DNA of 64,000 nucleotides from Shewanella sp. OMA3-2 (GCF_021513195.1 NZ_CP090974.1:3608001-3672000), one strand, 5' to 3'. Numbered from the stretch's first letter, positions 36,410 to 45,837 are shown. The notes: a model not told the origin generated them from the sequence alone. Translations and numbers: made by a program.

Positions 36410-39400
36410 CTAATGGAGTTGCTTACAACTTTAGTGTAACTGCAACTAATGGTGCGGGAGTGAGTGCAGCATCTGCACCTTCAAACTCAGTCACACCTAA
36501 TGGTGCACCTGTTGTGTCTAATACTCATGTAACATTAGAGGAAGATAGCTCAATTAGCATTCAATTTAGTGCTCAAGATGACGTTGGTGATGTATTAACT
36601 TATGAAGTTGTTACCCCTCCAGCATCAGGCAGTTTTGATAAAAACGGCCTTGTGTGGCTTTACACGCCTAACGCTAACTTTAATGGTACTGACAGCGTTA
36701 CCTTTACCGCGAATGATGGATCATTAAGTTCAACAATCGGCACTGTTAACATAACAGTAACAGCTGTCAATGATGCACCTAAAGCGGTAAATGATAATTA
36801 CAGCCTAAGTAAAACTGCAACTAATAGTTATTCACTTTCAGTTCTTGAAAATGACTCCGATGTGGATGAAGACACATTAACGATTGAAGGCGCTGCGGCT
36901 GATGTTGGTATAGTCACAATTGACAGCGGAGTATTAATTTATAAGGCGTCGACAGATTATGTCGGACCGGTAAATTTACGTTACTCAATTTCTGATGGTC
37001 AAAAAGCTCGCAGTAACGCAAAAGTAAGCCTATTAATAACAGGCGAGAATGCTGGTGACTTACCTACTATAACGGTTCCTGACGACCTTGATGTCAACGC
37101 AACAGGACTGTTTACCAAAGTAAAACTAGGTGTGGCCACTGCAGTAGATAAATTAGGTAATAAACTACCTGTATCGTTAGTGAACTCTCAACAGCTATTT
37201 GCACCAGGTAATCACCTAGCTTATTGGCAAGCAACTGATGCACAGGGACGCACAGCTTTGAAATCGCAAAAAATTAGGGTTCACCCTCTAATCTCAATCA
37301 GCAGAGAGCAAGTTGTAGCAGAGGGAAGCGAAGTTAAAGTCAGTGTGTACTTAAATGGTGAGGCGCCTGAATATCCTATTTCTGTACCTTTTACTATATC
37401 AGGTACTGCTGATGCTAACGATCACAGTTTAGTTGATGATCAAGTAGAGATTGTTTCTGGTTTATCAGCAAGTTTCATTGTCAATGTGTATGAAGACAGT
37501 GAGGTAGAAGGAAATGAAGATTTAATCATCAACCTCGACTCGGCACTAAACCTAAGCGCTCAAAACGAGACTCGCTTAACTATATCTGAAGATAATATCG
37601 CCCCAAAAGCGAGTATTGAAGTACGTCAAGCAAATGAGTTACGCACTCAAATAAGCAAGCTAGCTGGTAAGGTATATGTTCTCGGCAAAGTAAGTGATGC
37701 AAATAGCCAAGATAACTTATCTCAAGTTTGGTCTTCTGGAGAACTGGTTCTTGAAACCGACGCAGATGGTACTTTCTTCACACCAAATACGCTCGATGTA
37801 GGTATTTACCCAATTAGTTTGACGGTAAGCGATGATGGTTCACCTAGCTTATCTACCATAGCAAGCATGAATGTAAAAGTGGCTGAGTCATTAGCTGTAT
37901 TAACAGGTGAAGATTCTGATGGTGATTTGATCCCCGATGACCAAGAGGGCTTTACTGACACCGATGGTGATGGCATTCCTGACTACTTAGATGCTATATC
38001 TCAGTGTAACGTGTTACAAGAGCGTGGCCTTGAGCAAGTATTATTCCTTGCCGAAAGCCCATCCGGCATATGTTTAAGTTTAGGGAATATTGCACTAGCA
38101 GATACCAACAATGGTATAGGTTTAAGTAATGGCGCTATACCTGCAGACACAGATACAGCCAATATTGGTGGAATATTTGACTTTATTGCCACCAATTTAC
38201 CTAAACAAGGTGATAGCTATAGCTTTAGCTTACCACAAGCTTTGCCAGTACCGATTAACGCTGTATACCGTAAATATAGTGCCCAAACAGGCTGGCGCGA
38301 TTTTGTTATTAATGACAAAAACAGCATAGCTAGCAGTATTGGTGAGCCTGGTTTATGTCCACCACCAGGAAGCAGTTTATGGCAAGCAGGTCTTAACGAA
38401 GGTCACTGGTGTGTGCAGTTAACGATACAAGACGGCGGCGCTAATGATGATGATGGCATAGTCAATGGCACCATTGTTGATCCTGGTGGGGTAGCTGTAG
38501 TGCTTAATGGTAATAACTTACCCATAGCAGTTGCTGATACTTTCATTGTGCCAGTGAATCAAAGCCGTGACATTGATGTTCTTGCAAACGATACCGATCA
38601 AGACAATGACACGCTTATGGTAACTCAAGTGATTAGCCAATTTGGTACAGCGGTAGTATTAGGTAACCAACAAGTTAGCTATACCGCTGCGGCTAACTTT
38701 ATCGGTGATGATGTATTGGTTTATAGTATCAGCGATAGTAAAGGCGGAACTGCAACTAGTAAGCTTACTGTCAGCGTGGTAGCTAATAGAGCACCTGTTG
38801 CAATAAGTGATATGGCAAGTACTGATGATAGAACCAGTATATTAGTTGATGTATTAGCTAATGATAGTGATCCTGATGACCAAGTATTAATATTAAGTTC
38901 AGTAACAGCACAACATGGTAGCGTCATGATAGAAGGTACACAAATCCGCTACACACCAAAGACTGGATTTGAAGGTACTGATACTGTGAGCTATCAAGTT
39001 AGTGATGGATTAGGAGGAGAAGCTGTAGCCAATTTAACGGTTAACGTGAAAGCGTATCAAGCGCAGACTATTAATAACCAATCCGGTGGTGGTAGCTTAT
39101 CTTTATATGGATTAGTCCTGCTTGTATTTGGTAGTTTACTCCGTCGAGTGAAATGGTTAACGGTAAGCAGCGTGTTATTGGCCAGCGTGATAACACAAGC
39201 CAATGCAGCAGAAGCCAATACATGGTATGTCGATGGATTTGTAGGTCAGGCCTATGCTGATAGCAAGATACACCATTGGCAATCTCCAAACGATGTAGCC
39301 GTCATAGATGTTGATGATAGTGATACTGCATTTGGTGTGAGTGCGGGTTATCAATGGAACACGTATCTTGCTGTTGAGTTAGGTTATTCAGACTTTGGCA

Positions 39401-39759
39401 ACGGCAGTGCGCAACTTAAAGGAAGCACCTTAACCCCTGAGGCATATCATCAAGAGTTGAAATCGGTTACCCCGATATTAGCTGACGGTATAACCTTAGG
39501 GATGCGTATCACACTAATGGAACGTGAAGATTGGCGTATTGAAGTGCCGGTGGGGCTATTTCGATGGGATGCCGATATTGTCAGTGACATGAATAATAGT
39601 CGCCTAACAACAGGCATGAGCGGTACCGATTGGTATGCAGGGATGCAATTTAGTTATCAAATGACAAAATCTTGGTCTTTAGGTATCGGGTATCAATATA
39701 TAGATTTGGACCCAAATGATATTATAACGGGTCAGTTTAGTTTGCGTTATCGTTTTTAA
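36403..39759 (+). CDS. Surface repeat protein, C-terminal segment with sorting signal and barrel
   Basis: This segment carries VCBS/cadherin-like repeats (VLENDSDVDEDTL; LANDTDQDNDTL; LANDSDPDDQVL), a Calx-beta-like repeat (ISREQVVAEGSEVKVSVYLNG) and a calcium-binding DSDGDLIPDDQEG...DTDGDGIPDY block. At 39085 the motif GGGS is followed by a hydrophobic helix and RR, the layout of GlyGly-CTERM sorting signals. A second signal-peptide-like stretch ends at ANA (39199-39207). The last ~180 residues form an OmpA/porin-like beta-barrel closing with Phe. Confidence 0.8.
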   Translation, partial: GLTNGVAYNFSVTATNGAGVSAASAPSNSVTPNGAPVVSNTHVTLEEDSSISIQFSAQDDVGDVLTYEVVTPPASGSFDKNGLVWLYTPNANFNGTDSVTFTANDGSLSSTIGTVNITVTAVNDAPKAVNDNYSLSKTATNSYSLSVLENDSDVDEDTLTIEGAAADVGIVTIDSGVLIYKASTDYVGPVNLRYSISDGQKARSNAKVSLLITGENAGDLPTITVPDDLDVNATGLFTKVKLGVATAVDKLGNKLPVSLVNSQQLFAPGNHLAYWQATDAQGRTALKSQKIRVHPLISISREQVVAEGSEVKVSVYLNGEAPEYPISVPFTISGTADANDHSLVDDQVEIVSGLSASFIVNVYEDSEVEGNEDLIINLDSALNLSAQNETRLTISEDNIAPKASIEVRQANELRTQISKLAGKVYVLGKVSDANSQDNLSQVWSSGELVLETDADGTFFTPNTLDVGIYPISLTVSDDGSPSLSTIASMNVKVAESLAVLTGEDSDGDLIPDDQEGFTDTDGDGIPDYLDAISQCNVLQERGLEQVLFLAESPSGICLSLGNIALADTNNGIGLSNGAIPADTDTANIGGIFDFIATNLPKQGDSYSFSLPQALPVPINAVYRKYSAQTGWRDFVINDKNSIASSIGEPGLCPPPGSSLWQAGLNEGHWCVQLTIQDGGANDDDGIVNGTIVDPGGVAVVLNGNNLPIAVADTFIVPVNQSRDIDVLANDTDQDNDTLMVTQVISQFGTAVVLGNQQVSYTAAANFIGDDVLVYSISDSKGGTATSKLTVSVVANRAPVAISDMASTDDRTSILVDVLANDSDPDDQVLILSSVTAQHGSVMIEGTQIRYTPKTGFEGTDTVSYQVSDGLGGEAVANLTVNVKAYQAQTINNQSGGGSLSLYGLVLLVFGSLLRRVKWLTVSSVLLASVITQANAAEANTWYVDGFVGQAYADSKIHHWQSPNDVAVIDVDDSDTAFGVSAGYQWNTYLAVELGYSDFGNGSAQLKGSTLTPEAYHQELKSVTPILADGITLGMRITLMEREDWRIEVPVGLFRWDADIVSDMNNSRLTTGMSGTDWYAGMQFSYQMTKSWSLGIGYQYIDLDPNDIITGQFSLRYRF

Positions 39760-39774
39760 TCGATAAATGAAGTG

Positions 39775-39802
39775 AAAAAGGAGCTAATGAGCTCCTTTTT
39801 TA
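39775..39802 (+). terminator. Terminator of the surface-protein gene
   Basis: AAAAAGGAGCT and AGCTCCTTTTT form a stem around AATG, followed by a T tract. It begins 15 bases after the stop codon. Confidence 0.88.
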
Positions 39803-40265
39803 TTGAGCCTAAGTCATTCACTATTCACTTAGCCTCTACTCGGATGTACAGATTAATTCAATAAGCTAAATTCAACTTGTTTAGCCTATTGAATAGCAAA
39901 ACTTACCATTTGTTTTAAAACAAACTGTATTAACGTGTATATAGCTGGCCTACTGCACGTTAATGGAGGGCTGCTATTAAAATAAGAATCTGTTGAATAG
40001 GCATTTACTATATTGTCTGGGGTTAATTAATCCGAGTTATTTAGGTTTTGCTGTTTGAAGCGCATTGTTGTAAAAATTGTTACTTTCTTATAAAAGTACA
40101 ATAAAAAATGGGAAACTGGAGTGGTTTCCCAAGCAAGAGGTTCATGATTTCATGCTGAATTTTGGAGTTTTATGTGCCTTTGACATAAAGCAACTATGCC
40201 TTCAACCCTATCACCTACCTATCTGTGTAACTCATACTAAATGAACAGATAATTAATGGTACTGG
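39803..40265. other. Intergenic region between surface-protein gene and phrB
   Basis: No ORF or RNA gene is convincing in about 460 AT-rich bases. The only structure seen is the minus-strand hairpin at 40103-40131. Confidence 0.5.
40103..40131 (-). terminator. Possible terminator of the phrB operon
   Basis: TGGGAAAC pairs with GTTTCCCA around a seven-base loop; on the minus strand a T-rich tract follows. It lies about 135 bases after the phrB stop codon. Confidence 0.55.
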
Positions 40266-41735
40266 TTACCCTCGTTTCAATGCAGCTAGCACTTCAATTG
40301 CCCGTTTTCTGGCAAAGCTATGTTCAACAATTGGTAAAGAATAAGCATTAGCTTGCTTAGCACGCTCAGAGAATAAATCTGCCATCAAATTGCCCTGCTG
40401 TGCTTTAAGATGTGGCTCGTGTATGTGTTTCAAGCTCCAACCAGCCACTTCGGGCACAAACTGTTTTATAAAACTCGCATCAGGGTCAAACTTACTGCTT
40501 TGAGTCATAGGATTAAACACCCTAAAATACGGCTGTGCATCACAGCCGGTTCCTGCTGACCATTGCCAACCACCGTTATTAGCGGCCAAATCGCCGTCTA
40601 TTAATTGTTGCCTAAAATACTGCTCACCCCAGCGCCAATCTATTAATAAATGCTTAGTTAAAAAGCTGGCAACTACCATACGTAATCGATTATGCATCCA
40701 ACCGGTTTGGATTAACTGGCGCATTGCCGCATCGACTATTGGATAACCCGTTTGCCCTTGACACCAGGCATCAAACTCTGTCTTATCGTTGCGCCATTGT
40801 ATGTGCTGACCAAGGTCGTTGAAGTTTTGGCCTCGAGATAATTTAGGAAATGCCACCAGCAAATGACGATAAAACTCACGCCAAATAAGTTCGTTAAGCC
40901 AGGTTTTAGCTGGGCTTGCATCATTTATTAGTACATCGGGGTAATGAAACAAAATCGCTGTAATGCATTGCCGTGCACTAATCACACCAATGGCTAAATA
41001 TGGCGACAGTCTGCTAGTACCCTCTATTGCAGGGAAATCTCGTTGTAGTTGATAATCGCTAATATCTTGCGCAATAAACTGCTGTAATAACTCTCTTGCG
41101 CTATCTTCTCCTGCTGCCCATTGCTGACTACTAACAGGATTGGGATAATGCGATTGAATATTGAACTTGATTGCCTCTGAGCTGTCAATGGGTGTATTAA
41201 AGCTTGCTGCTGGCAAAGGTTTAATTAATTTACCCGCAGCTATCTTCTTCCACGCTTTTGAAAACGGGGTAAACACTTTATACATAGTGCCAGACAGAGT
41301 CGTTACTGACCCCGCAGTAAGTAAACAATCCTGCTCAATTAATGCTAAAGGTATACCCGCTGCGATTAATTTCATATCGCGCTGGCGTTCATTATATTCA
41401 GGTTCATTAGCCGCAAAAATTTTATCAATGTGATGCTCTGCGCAATATTGTTGCAACCAAGGCAACATATCGTCAAAACGATCTAAATGAACAACCTCTA
41501 AAGCAATACCAATACTGGCTAGATTTTGTTTAAGTAGATTGACATGTCGTTCAATAAAATCGATTTGAATGGCTGCCACATCATGTTCAGCCCACTGAGC
41601 TGGAGTAACAAAAAACACAGCATTAACCTGTGAGTTTTGCTGTAATGCAAACTCACAAGCCTGGCTTAGGGCAGGATGATCATGAATACGTAAATCTTGC
41701 CTAAACCACACTAGGCTATTTGCTACTACTTGCAT
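40266..41735 (-). CDS. phrB: Deoxyribodipyrimidine photolyase (class I)
   Basis: PhrB uses blue light and FADH- to split cyclobutane pyrimidine dimers. The 489 residues have the N-terminal antenna-cofactor Rossmann domain (SLVWFRQDLRIHDHPALS) and the helical FAD domain. Key blocks are SRLSPYLAIGVISARQC, LNELIWREFYRHLL, GYPIVDAAMRQLIQTGWMHNR and the DNA/FAD block AANNGGWQWSAGTGCDAQP with its dimer-contacting Trp. These favour a CPD photolyase over a cryptochrome. It lies 40 bases downstream of the DUF523/DUF1722 gene in one operon. Confidence 0.96.
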   Translation of the reverse strand: MQVVANSLVWFRQDLRIHDHPALSQACEFALQQNSQVNAVFFVTPAQWAEHDVAAIQIDFIERHVNLLKQNLASIGIALEVVHLDRFDDMLPWLQQYCAEHHIDKIFAANEPEYNERQRDMKLIAAGIPLALIEQDCLLTAGSVTTLSGTMYKVFTPFSKAWKKIAAGKLIKPLPAASFNTPIDSSEAIKFNIQSHYPNPVSSQQWAAGEDSARELLQQFIAQDISDYQLQRDFPAIEGTSRLSPYLAIGVISARQCITAILFHYPDVLINDASPAKTWLNELIWREFYRHLLVAFPKLSRGQNFNDLGQHIQWRNDKTEFDAWCQGQTGYPIVDAAMRQLIQTGWMHNRLRMVVASFLTKHLLIDWRWGEQYFRQQLIDGDLAANNGGWQWSAGTGCDAQPYFRVFNPMTQSSKFDPDASFIKQFVPEVAGWSLKHIHEPHLKAQQGNLMADLFSERAKQANAYSLPIVEHSFARKRAIEVLAALKRG

Positions 41736-41775
41736 CAGTTACCTTACTTGTCTGCATAGGGTTAAAAAGTAAACC

Positions 41776-42738
41776 TTAATAGGCGTAACGTAGTTTTAAT
41801 GTTTCTGGATGTGGATTTAAATAAATTTGCTCAGCGATATAAGGCACTTCAAACTCTTTCAAATAATGATTAATTAACGTAATGGGCACCAGTAAAGGTA
41901 ATAAACCTTCACGATATTTCATTATAGATTCAGTCAATTCTTCTTTTTGACGCGCATTTAAATGCTTTTTAAAATAGCCCTGAATATGTTGTAAGGTACT
42001 CGTGTGATTTTTACGGGTAGCCTTAACCTTTAAAGCAGTCATGAAGCCGGTAAAGTAAGTATCAGCAGTTTGTTCTAAATCGTTAATCTCGGCTAATACA
42101 GGACCTAACTCACGGTACCATTTAGGGCTATGAGCCATAAGCAGATATTTGTAGCGAGAATGAAACTGAATGAGTTTATGCTTTGTTAAGCCCGACGCTA
42201 ACATTTTACGCCAATCATCGTAGGCATAAACCCGGGTAAAGAAGTTTTCGCGAATGATCATGTCATTTAGGCGACCTTCCTCTTCAACGGGTAATAATGG
42301 ATATTTATCCATTAACGCTTTAGCAAACACCCCTACACCACTTTTAGTGCTGTTATTGGTGCCAATTTTGTACTCTAAAACACGCTCCATGCCGCAAGTG
42401 GGTGACTTGGCACATAAAACATAGCCACCTAGGTAACCTAGCTCAGCCACTTTATTTTGACTGAACTCTGTTAATTTAGCGGTAACATCAAGGCTACCAT
42501 CAGCACTTTGAATATATAACACATCGCCATCAAGCACCTGACGAATACTCTTTCTGGGCGCGCCCATACCAATAGCCATTTCAGGGCAAATGCTAGTGTA
42601 TTCAAAAAAGGGCTCAATTTCTTTGGCGCAGTAATAAGAGTTTTTATGACCACCGTCAAATCGTACCTCATTTCCAAGCAAACAACTGCTGATACCTATT
42701 TGAATTTTTTCTGGCGTAAATGTCTCTGATTTATTCAT
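41776..42738 (-). CDS. DUF523 (TudS-like) and DUF1722 fusion protein
   Basis: The 320-residue protein joins two domains. Residues 1-155 are DUF523, with conserved Cys in ISSCLLG (C19), CPEM (C51) and KSPTCG; in characterised TudS three such Cys hold a [4Fe-4S] cluster that desulfurates thiouracil. Residues 190-310 are DUF1722 (YbgA-like), with FHSRYKYLLMAHSP and LTESIMKYREGLLPLLVPI. The DUF1722 domain is often encoded next to photolyase genes, as here. Whether this protein acts on thiolated bases is an inference from the family. Confidence 0.88.
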   Translation of the reverse strand: MNKSETFTPEKIQIGISSCLLGNEVRFDGGHKNSYYCAKEIEPFFEYTSICPEMAIGMGAPRKSIRQVLDGDVLYIQSADGSLDVTAKLTEFSQNKVAELGYLGGYVLCAKSPTCGMERVLEYKIGTNNSTKSGVGVFAKALMDKYPLLPVEEEGRLNDMIIRENFFTRVYAYDDWRKMLASGLTKHKLIQFHSRYKYLLMAHSPKWYRELGPVLAEINDLEQTADTYFTGFMTALKVKATRKNHTSTLQHIQGYFKKHLNARQKEELTESIMKYREGLLPLLVPITLINHYLKEFEVPYIAEQIYLNPHPETLKLRYAY

Positions 42739-42830
42739 AAGAACGCACTCCTGTGGCGGTTAAAATAGAAATAGTGCTGTGTAACTTAGCAGCTAATACG
42801 AGTCTTTGTTAAAAGTAGTTTATTTTTAAC

Positions 42831-42860
42831 AAAAAAAAACAGAACTAGTGCTCTGTTTTA
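42831..42860 (-). terminator. Terminator of the DUF368 gene
   Basis: AAAACAGA and TCTGTTTT form a stem with an eight-base loop, followed on the minus strand by a run of T. It lies about 56 bases after the DUF368 stop codon. Confidence 0.75.
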
Positions 42861-42915
42861 TTAAATTAATATTAAGGTTAGCTATTCACTTTGATATGCT
42901 TAACATTTGATATAT

Positions 42916-43857
42916 TCAATTCTTAGTATGTTTAGCGCCAATAGTATGCTTAGCGCCAAAAAACTCTAGTGACCACACTAATCCTATACCGAATAAAGCA
43001 CATGCAACCGCAACACCGAGCTGATGAGCTTCGCCTGTGATAGCTTGAAAATCAAATGGGGTTAGATTTTGCTCCAATAACGGCACTTGTTTTCCGCTGG
43101 AGTTCTCTCGCCACGTCACAACCTCTTTCCAAGGCCAAATTTTACCTAATGTGCCTAACATCAGTCCGATAAGAAACATCAAGGTCGCATCATGAAACTT
43201 ACGCAACAACGCCGAAAGTACATGACTGAAGCTCAATAAACCAAGAATACACCCCATTGCAAAACAGGCTAAATAAGCAATATCAAACCCTTTTACTGCG
43301 GCTAACACCGCTGGATATATTCCCATAAGCAGTAAAATAAAGCTGCCTGAAATACCCGGTAAAATCATTGCACAAATCGCGATAGATCCAGCAAAAAAGA
43401 AATTAATATAACTGGCCTCTATCGCAATAGGATTTAATACCGTAATCCCCCAAGCTAGCAACACTCCCAAAGCAAATAGAACGACTCGCTGCAGATTAAA
43501 CTGGCTCACTTGTTTAAGCATATGAATAACAGAGAATAATATCAGCCCGAAAAAGAATGACCATACGGGAATGGGGTGAGTCACTATCAGCCATGAGATT
43601 AACTTTGCAAAGGAAAAAATGCTCGTCAAAATACCAGCAAATACACAGACTAAAAATGGGCCATTTATATGTAAAAAGGCCGCTTTAACCCCCTGCTTGC
43701 GTACAATACCAAATAATGTAGGGTTAATTTTGCGAATACCATCAAGTAAAGGGTCTAAAATACCTGTGATAAACGCTATGGTTCCACCAGAAACACCAGG
43801 AACTACATCCGCAGCGCCCATGGCCATGCCTTTTAAATATGTTTTTAATAACTTCAA
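42916..43857 (-). CDS. DUF368 membrane protein (polyprenyl-phosphate transporter type)
   Basis: The 313-residue inner-membrane protein has about eight to ten helices and the DUF368 signature MGAADVVPGVSGGTIAFITGI near the N-terminus, repeated as MILPGISGSFILLLMGIYP in the second half. DUF368 proteins (PopT) were shown in other bacteria to recycle undecaprenyl phosphate across the membrane. The last residues contain a short tandem duplication (GAKHTIGAKHTKN), a recent DNA slip event. It is a single gene with its own terminator. Confidence 0.9.
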   Translation of the reverse strand: MKLLKTYLKGMAMGAADVVPGVSGGTIAFITGILDPLLDGIRKINPTLFGIVRKQGVKAAFLHINGPFLVCVFAGILTSIFSFAKLISWLIVTHPIPVWSFFFGLILFSVIHMLKQVSQFNLQRVVLFALGVLLAWGITVLNPIAIEASYINFFFAGSIAICAMILPGISGSFILLLMGIYPAVLAAVKGFDIAYLACFAMGCILGLLSFSHVLSALLRKFHDATLMFLIGLMLGTLGKIWPWKEVVTWRENSSGKQVPLLEQNLTPFDFQAITGEAHQLGVAVACALFGIGLVWSLEFFGAKHTIGAKHTKN

Positions 43858-43994
43858 AATTAATCCTAATCCCTGAGCTAAACTGAATAATATTGCTGGC
43901 GATTATACCCACTTGCGGTTAGGCAAACTACTAGCAGAGTGTGAACATTAATGCTAACCTCATCCGACCAGACAATAATCACCCGCAATGGATT

Positions 43995-44474
43995 ATGAAT
44001 AACAACAAAACCAATAAAGTCATGGCATTATATCAAAAGGTAACGAGTTATCCTTTTGGTCACGCTATATTTTCTAAAATAGTGGCCCGTATGGCACCGT
44101 ATTTCGGCACTATTCATCCACACATTACATCGTTAAAAGAACATCGATGTGAATGCTTGATTAAAAAGCGTAAAAGCGTCCAAAATCATATTGGTACAGT
44201 TCATGTTATCGCTATTTGTAACGGCATGGAAATGGCGATGGGGACTATGGCGGAAGCCTCTATTCCTAAACACTTACGTTGGATCCCTAAAGGCATGTCG
44301 GTCGACTATACCGCTAAAGCTGGCACTGACATTTTATGTGTAGCAGAAGTACAACCTGAGCAATGGCAAGTCGGTGATATGTTAGTTGACGTAAAAGCTT
44401 ACGACACCAATGGTGTTGTGGTTGTTCAAGGTCATATCAAATTATGGATTTCAGAAAAACCAGTAAAGGTATAA
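43995..44474 (+). CDS. DUF4442 hotdog-fold thioesterase-like protein
   Basis: The protein (159 residues from the chosen start) matches DUF4442, a hotdog-fold family related to PaaI-like thioesterases: ARMAPYFGTIHPHITSL, then GTVHVIAICNGMEMAMGTMAEASIP. An active-site Asn/Asp pattern typical of acyl-CoA thioesterases is suggested by the ICNGMEMAMG helix. The start is uncertain: a GTG at 43941 extends the frame by 18 residues, and neither start has a strong ribosome-binding site. A long hairpin follows at 44506-44543. Confidence 0.78.
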   Translation: MNNNKTNKVMALYQKVTSYPFGHAIFSKIVARMAPYFGTIHPHITSLKEHRCECLIKKRKSVQNHIGTVHVIAICNGMEMAMGTMAEASIPKHLRWIPKGMSVDYTAKAGTDILCVAEVQPEQWQVGDMLVDVKAYDTNGVVVVQGHIKLWISEKPVKV

Positions 44475-44505
44475 GCTAAGTTCACAAATGGACTAAATCT
44501 TTAGA

Positions 44506-44543
44506 ATGATAGAACCATTACACCTTTGTAATGCTTCTATCAT
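44506..44543. repeat. Long intergenic hairpin
   Basis: ATGATAGAA-C-CATTACA pairs with TGTAATG-C-TTCTATCAT: a 16-pair stem with one C-C mismatch and a four-base loop. No T tract follows, so it is not a typical terminator. It lies between the DUF4442 and DUF418 genes. Confidence 0.75.
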
Positions 44544-44559
44544 ACATTATGGATAATAC

Positions 44560-45777
44560 ATGCTTATAAACCATCAAACAGATCACGCTTTACGCGTTTC
44601 AAATAGTAACGATATTTCTCCAGATCACCGTATTCAACCTCATAGGCGACTCGCCAATTTAGATGCGATACGAGGCTTTGCCTTGTTAGGTATTTTGTTC
44701 CTCAACATCTATTTTATGGCGAACAACTTTTACGGTTACGCCCCTCACCAACCAGAAATAGCATCCGATATAATCATAGAAATTATCAGTAACTTCTTAT
44801 TGGAAGGCCGCTTTATCAGCTTATTCTCCATGCTATTTGGGGCAGGATTATGGTTGCAATATCAGAAAACGATTAGCTTAAATAGCAAAAATGATCACAG
44901 CACCAACAACAAAGTTGCGCCTAAAAAGAGCAGTATAAAACGCCGACTTTACTTATTAATCGCACTCGGGGCGATTCACGGAGTATTTTTATTTTCTGGC
45001 GATATATTACTCAGCTATGGTTTGTGTGGCCTAGTGGTGTGTCGCTACGTCACCCTTGAGCCAAAACAATTATTAGCCAAATCAGCACTGTTTATGGTAA
45101 TCGCAATGGCTGTTATCGCACTTATTTCTATCACCCTTGAGGATGAACAATTCTACCGCGGCTCAGACTATTTTATTGAACAACTCGCGATTTGGACTGG
45201 CAGTTATACAGACCAGGTCGTGATGCAAGCTTATATGATTGGTTATATGTTACTGATTATCCCCATTTCGATTCTCTGGTACGGCGCAAGTTTAATGCTA
45301 ATTGGCATAGCCTTAATGAAGCAGGGCTATTTTGAGCGCGGCTTCAGTCATAAACAACTTGGGCTATTTGCCTGTATAAGTATCACTTTTGCTAGCATTG
45401 ATAGCCTATTAAGCCTGTCAGACTCTGCTGTATTAAAAGAGATTTCAGGGATATTTATGATGCTTGGCGCTATTCCAACGGCATTGGTTTATTGGCATAT
45501 TATTGTGAAAATTTGTCAAAACAACCCGCTAAGGCTAACCTGGCTGCAAAATATCGGCCGACTGTCGTTAAGTTTTTATATACTTCAATCCGTATTAGGC
45601 ATAATGCTATTAAGGCATTGGATGCCACAATGGCAAATGGAGTTTGATCGCATCGACTATATGTTATTGGCAATAGTATTAGGGCTATTACAACTATTTT
45701 TAGCCGCCCTATATTTACGTTTTTTCTCCCAAGGGCCGTTAGAATATTTAATGGCAAAGTTAACCAAACACAGTTAA
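44560..45777 (+). CDS. DUF418 (YeiB-like) membrane protein
   Basis: This 405-residue inner-membrane protein has about ten helices and belongs to the DUF418/YeiB family. The N-terminal signature RLANLDAIRGFALLGILFLN is followed by GRFISLFSMLFGAGLW, ALGAIHGVFLFSGDILL-type blocks and the C-terminal GRLSLSFYILQSVLG. Function is unproven; related DUF1624/acyltransferase-3 proteins modify sugars. It stands alone, followed 60 bases later by the yceI-like gene. Confidence 0.87.
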   Translation: MLINHQTDHALRVSNSNDISPDHRIQPHRRLANLDAIRGFALLGILFLNIYFMANNFYGYAPHQPEIASDIIIEIISNFLLEGRFISLFSMLFGAGLWLQYQKTISLNSKNDHSTNNKVAPKKSSIKRRLYLLIALGAIHGVFLFSGDILLSYGLCGLVVCRYVTLEPKQLLAKSALFMVIAMAVIALISITLEDEQFYRGSDYFIEQLAIWTGSYTDQVVMQAYMIGYMLLIIPISILWYGASLMLIGIALMKQGYFERGFSHKQLGLFACISITFASIDSLLSLSDSAVLKEISGIFMMLGAIPTALVYWHIIVKICQNNPLRLTWLQNIGRLSLSFYILQSVLGIMLLRHWMPQWQMEFDRIDYMLLAIVLGLLQLFLAALYLRFFSQGPLEYLMAKLTKHS

Positions 45778-45837
45778 TTATGTCGCTTTAATATATCGCT
45801 AATGTCATCCAGATAAGCAAACGGCTTAGGAGTATTT

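Larger units (their letters stand above)
34537..39759 (+). pseudogene. Giant secreted repeat protein with internal GlyGly-CTERM and OmpA-like barrel, broken by two frameshifts
   Basis: One ancestral reading frame of about 1,740 codons is spread over two frames. Frame 1 runs from 34537 to a stop at 35554-35556, frame 2 carries the coherent middle part (about 35555-36409), and frame 1 resumes near 36403 to 39759. The shifts cancel. Domains in order: signal peptide, Fn3-like repeats, an Ig-like repeat, cadherin/VCBS-like repeats, Calx-beta-like repeat, calcium-binding DSDGD repeats, further VCBS-like repeats, a GlyGly-CTERM-like segment at 39085, a second signal-peptide-like segment, and a beta-barrel ending in RYRF. 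It may be a real pseudogene or contain sequencing errors. Confidence 0.75.

Noticed and set aside
34537..39759. Three independent genes encoding separate surface proteins
   Set aside because: The segments continue one another domain by domain: split Fn3 units rejoin across the frame changes, and the second and third segments lack ribosome-binding sites and signal peptides at their starts.
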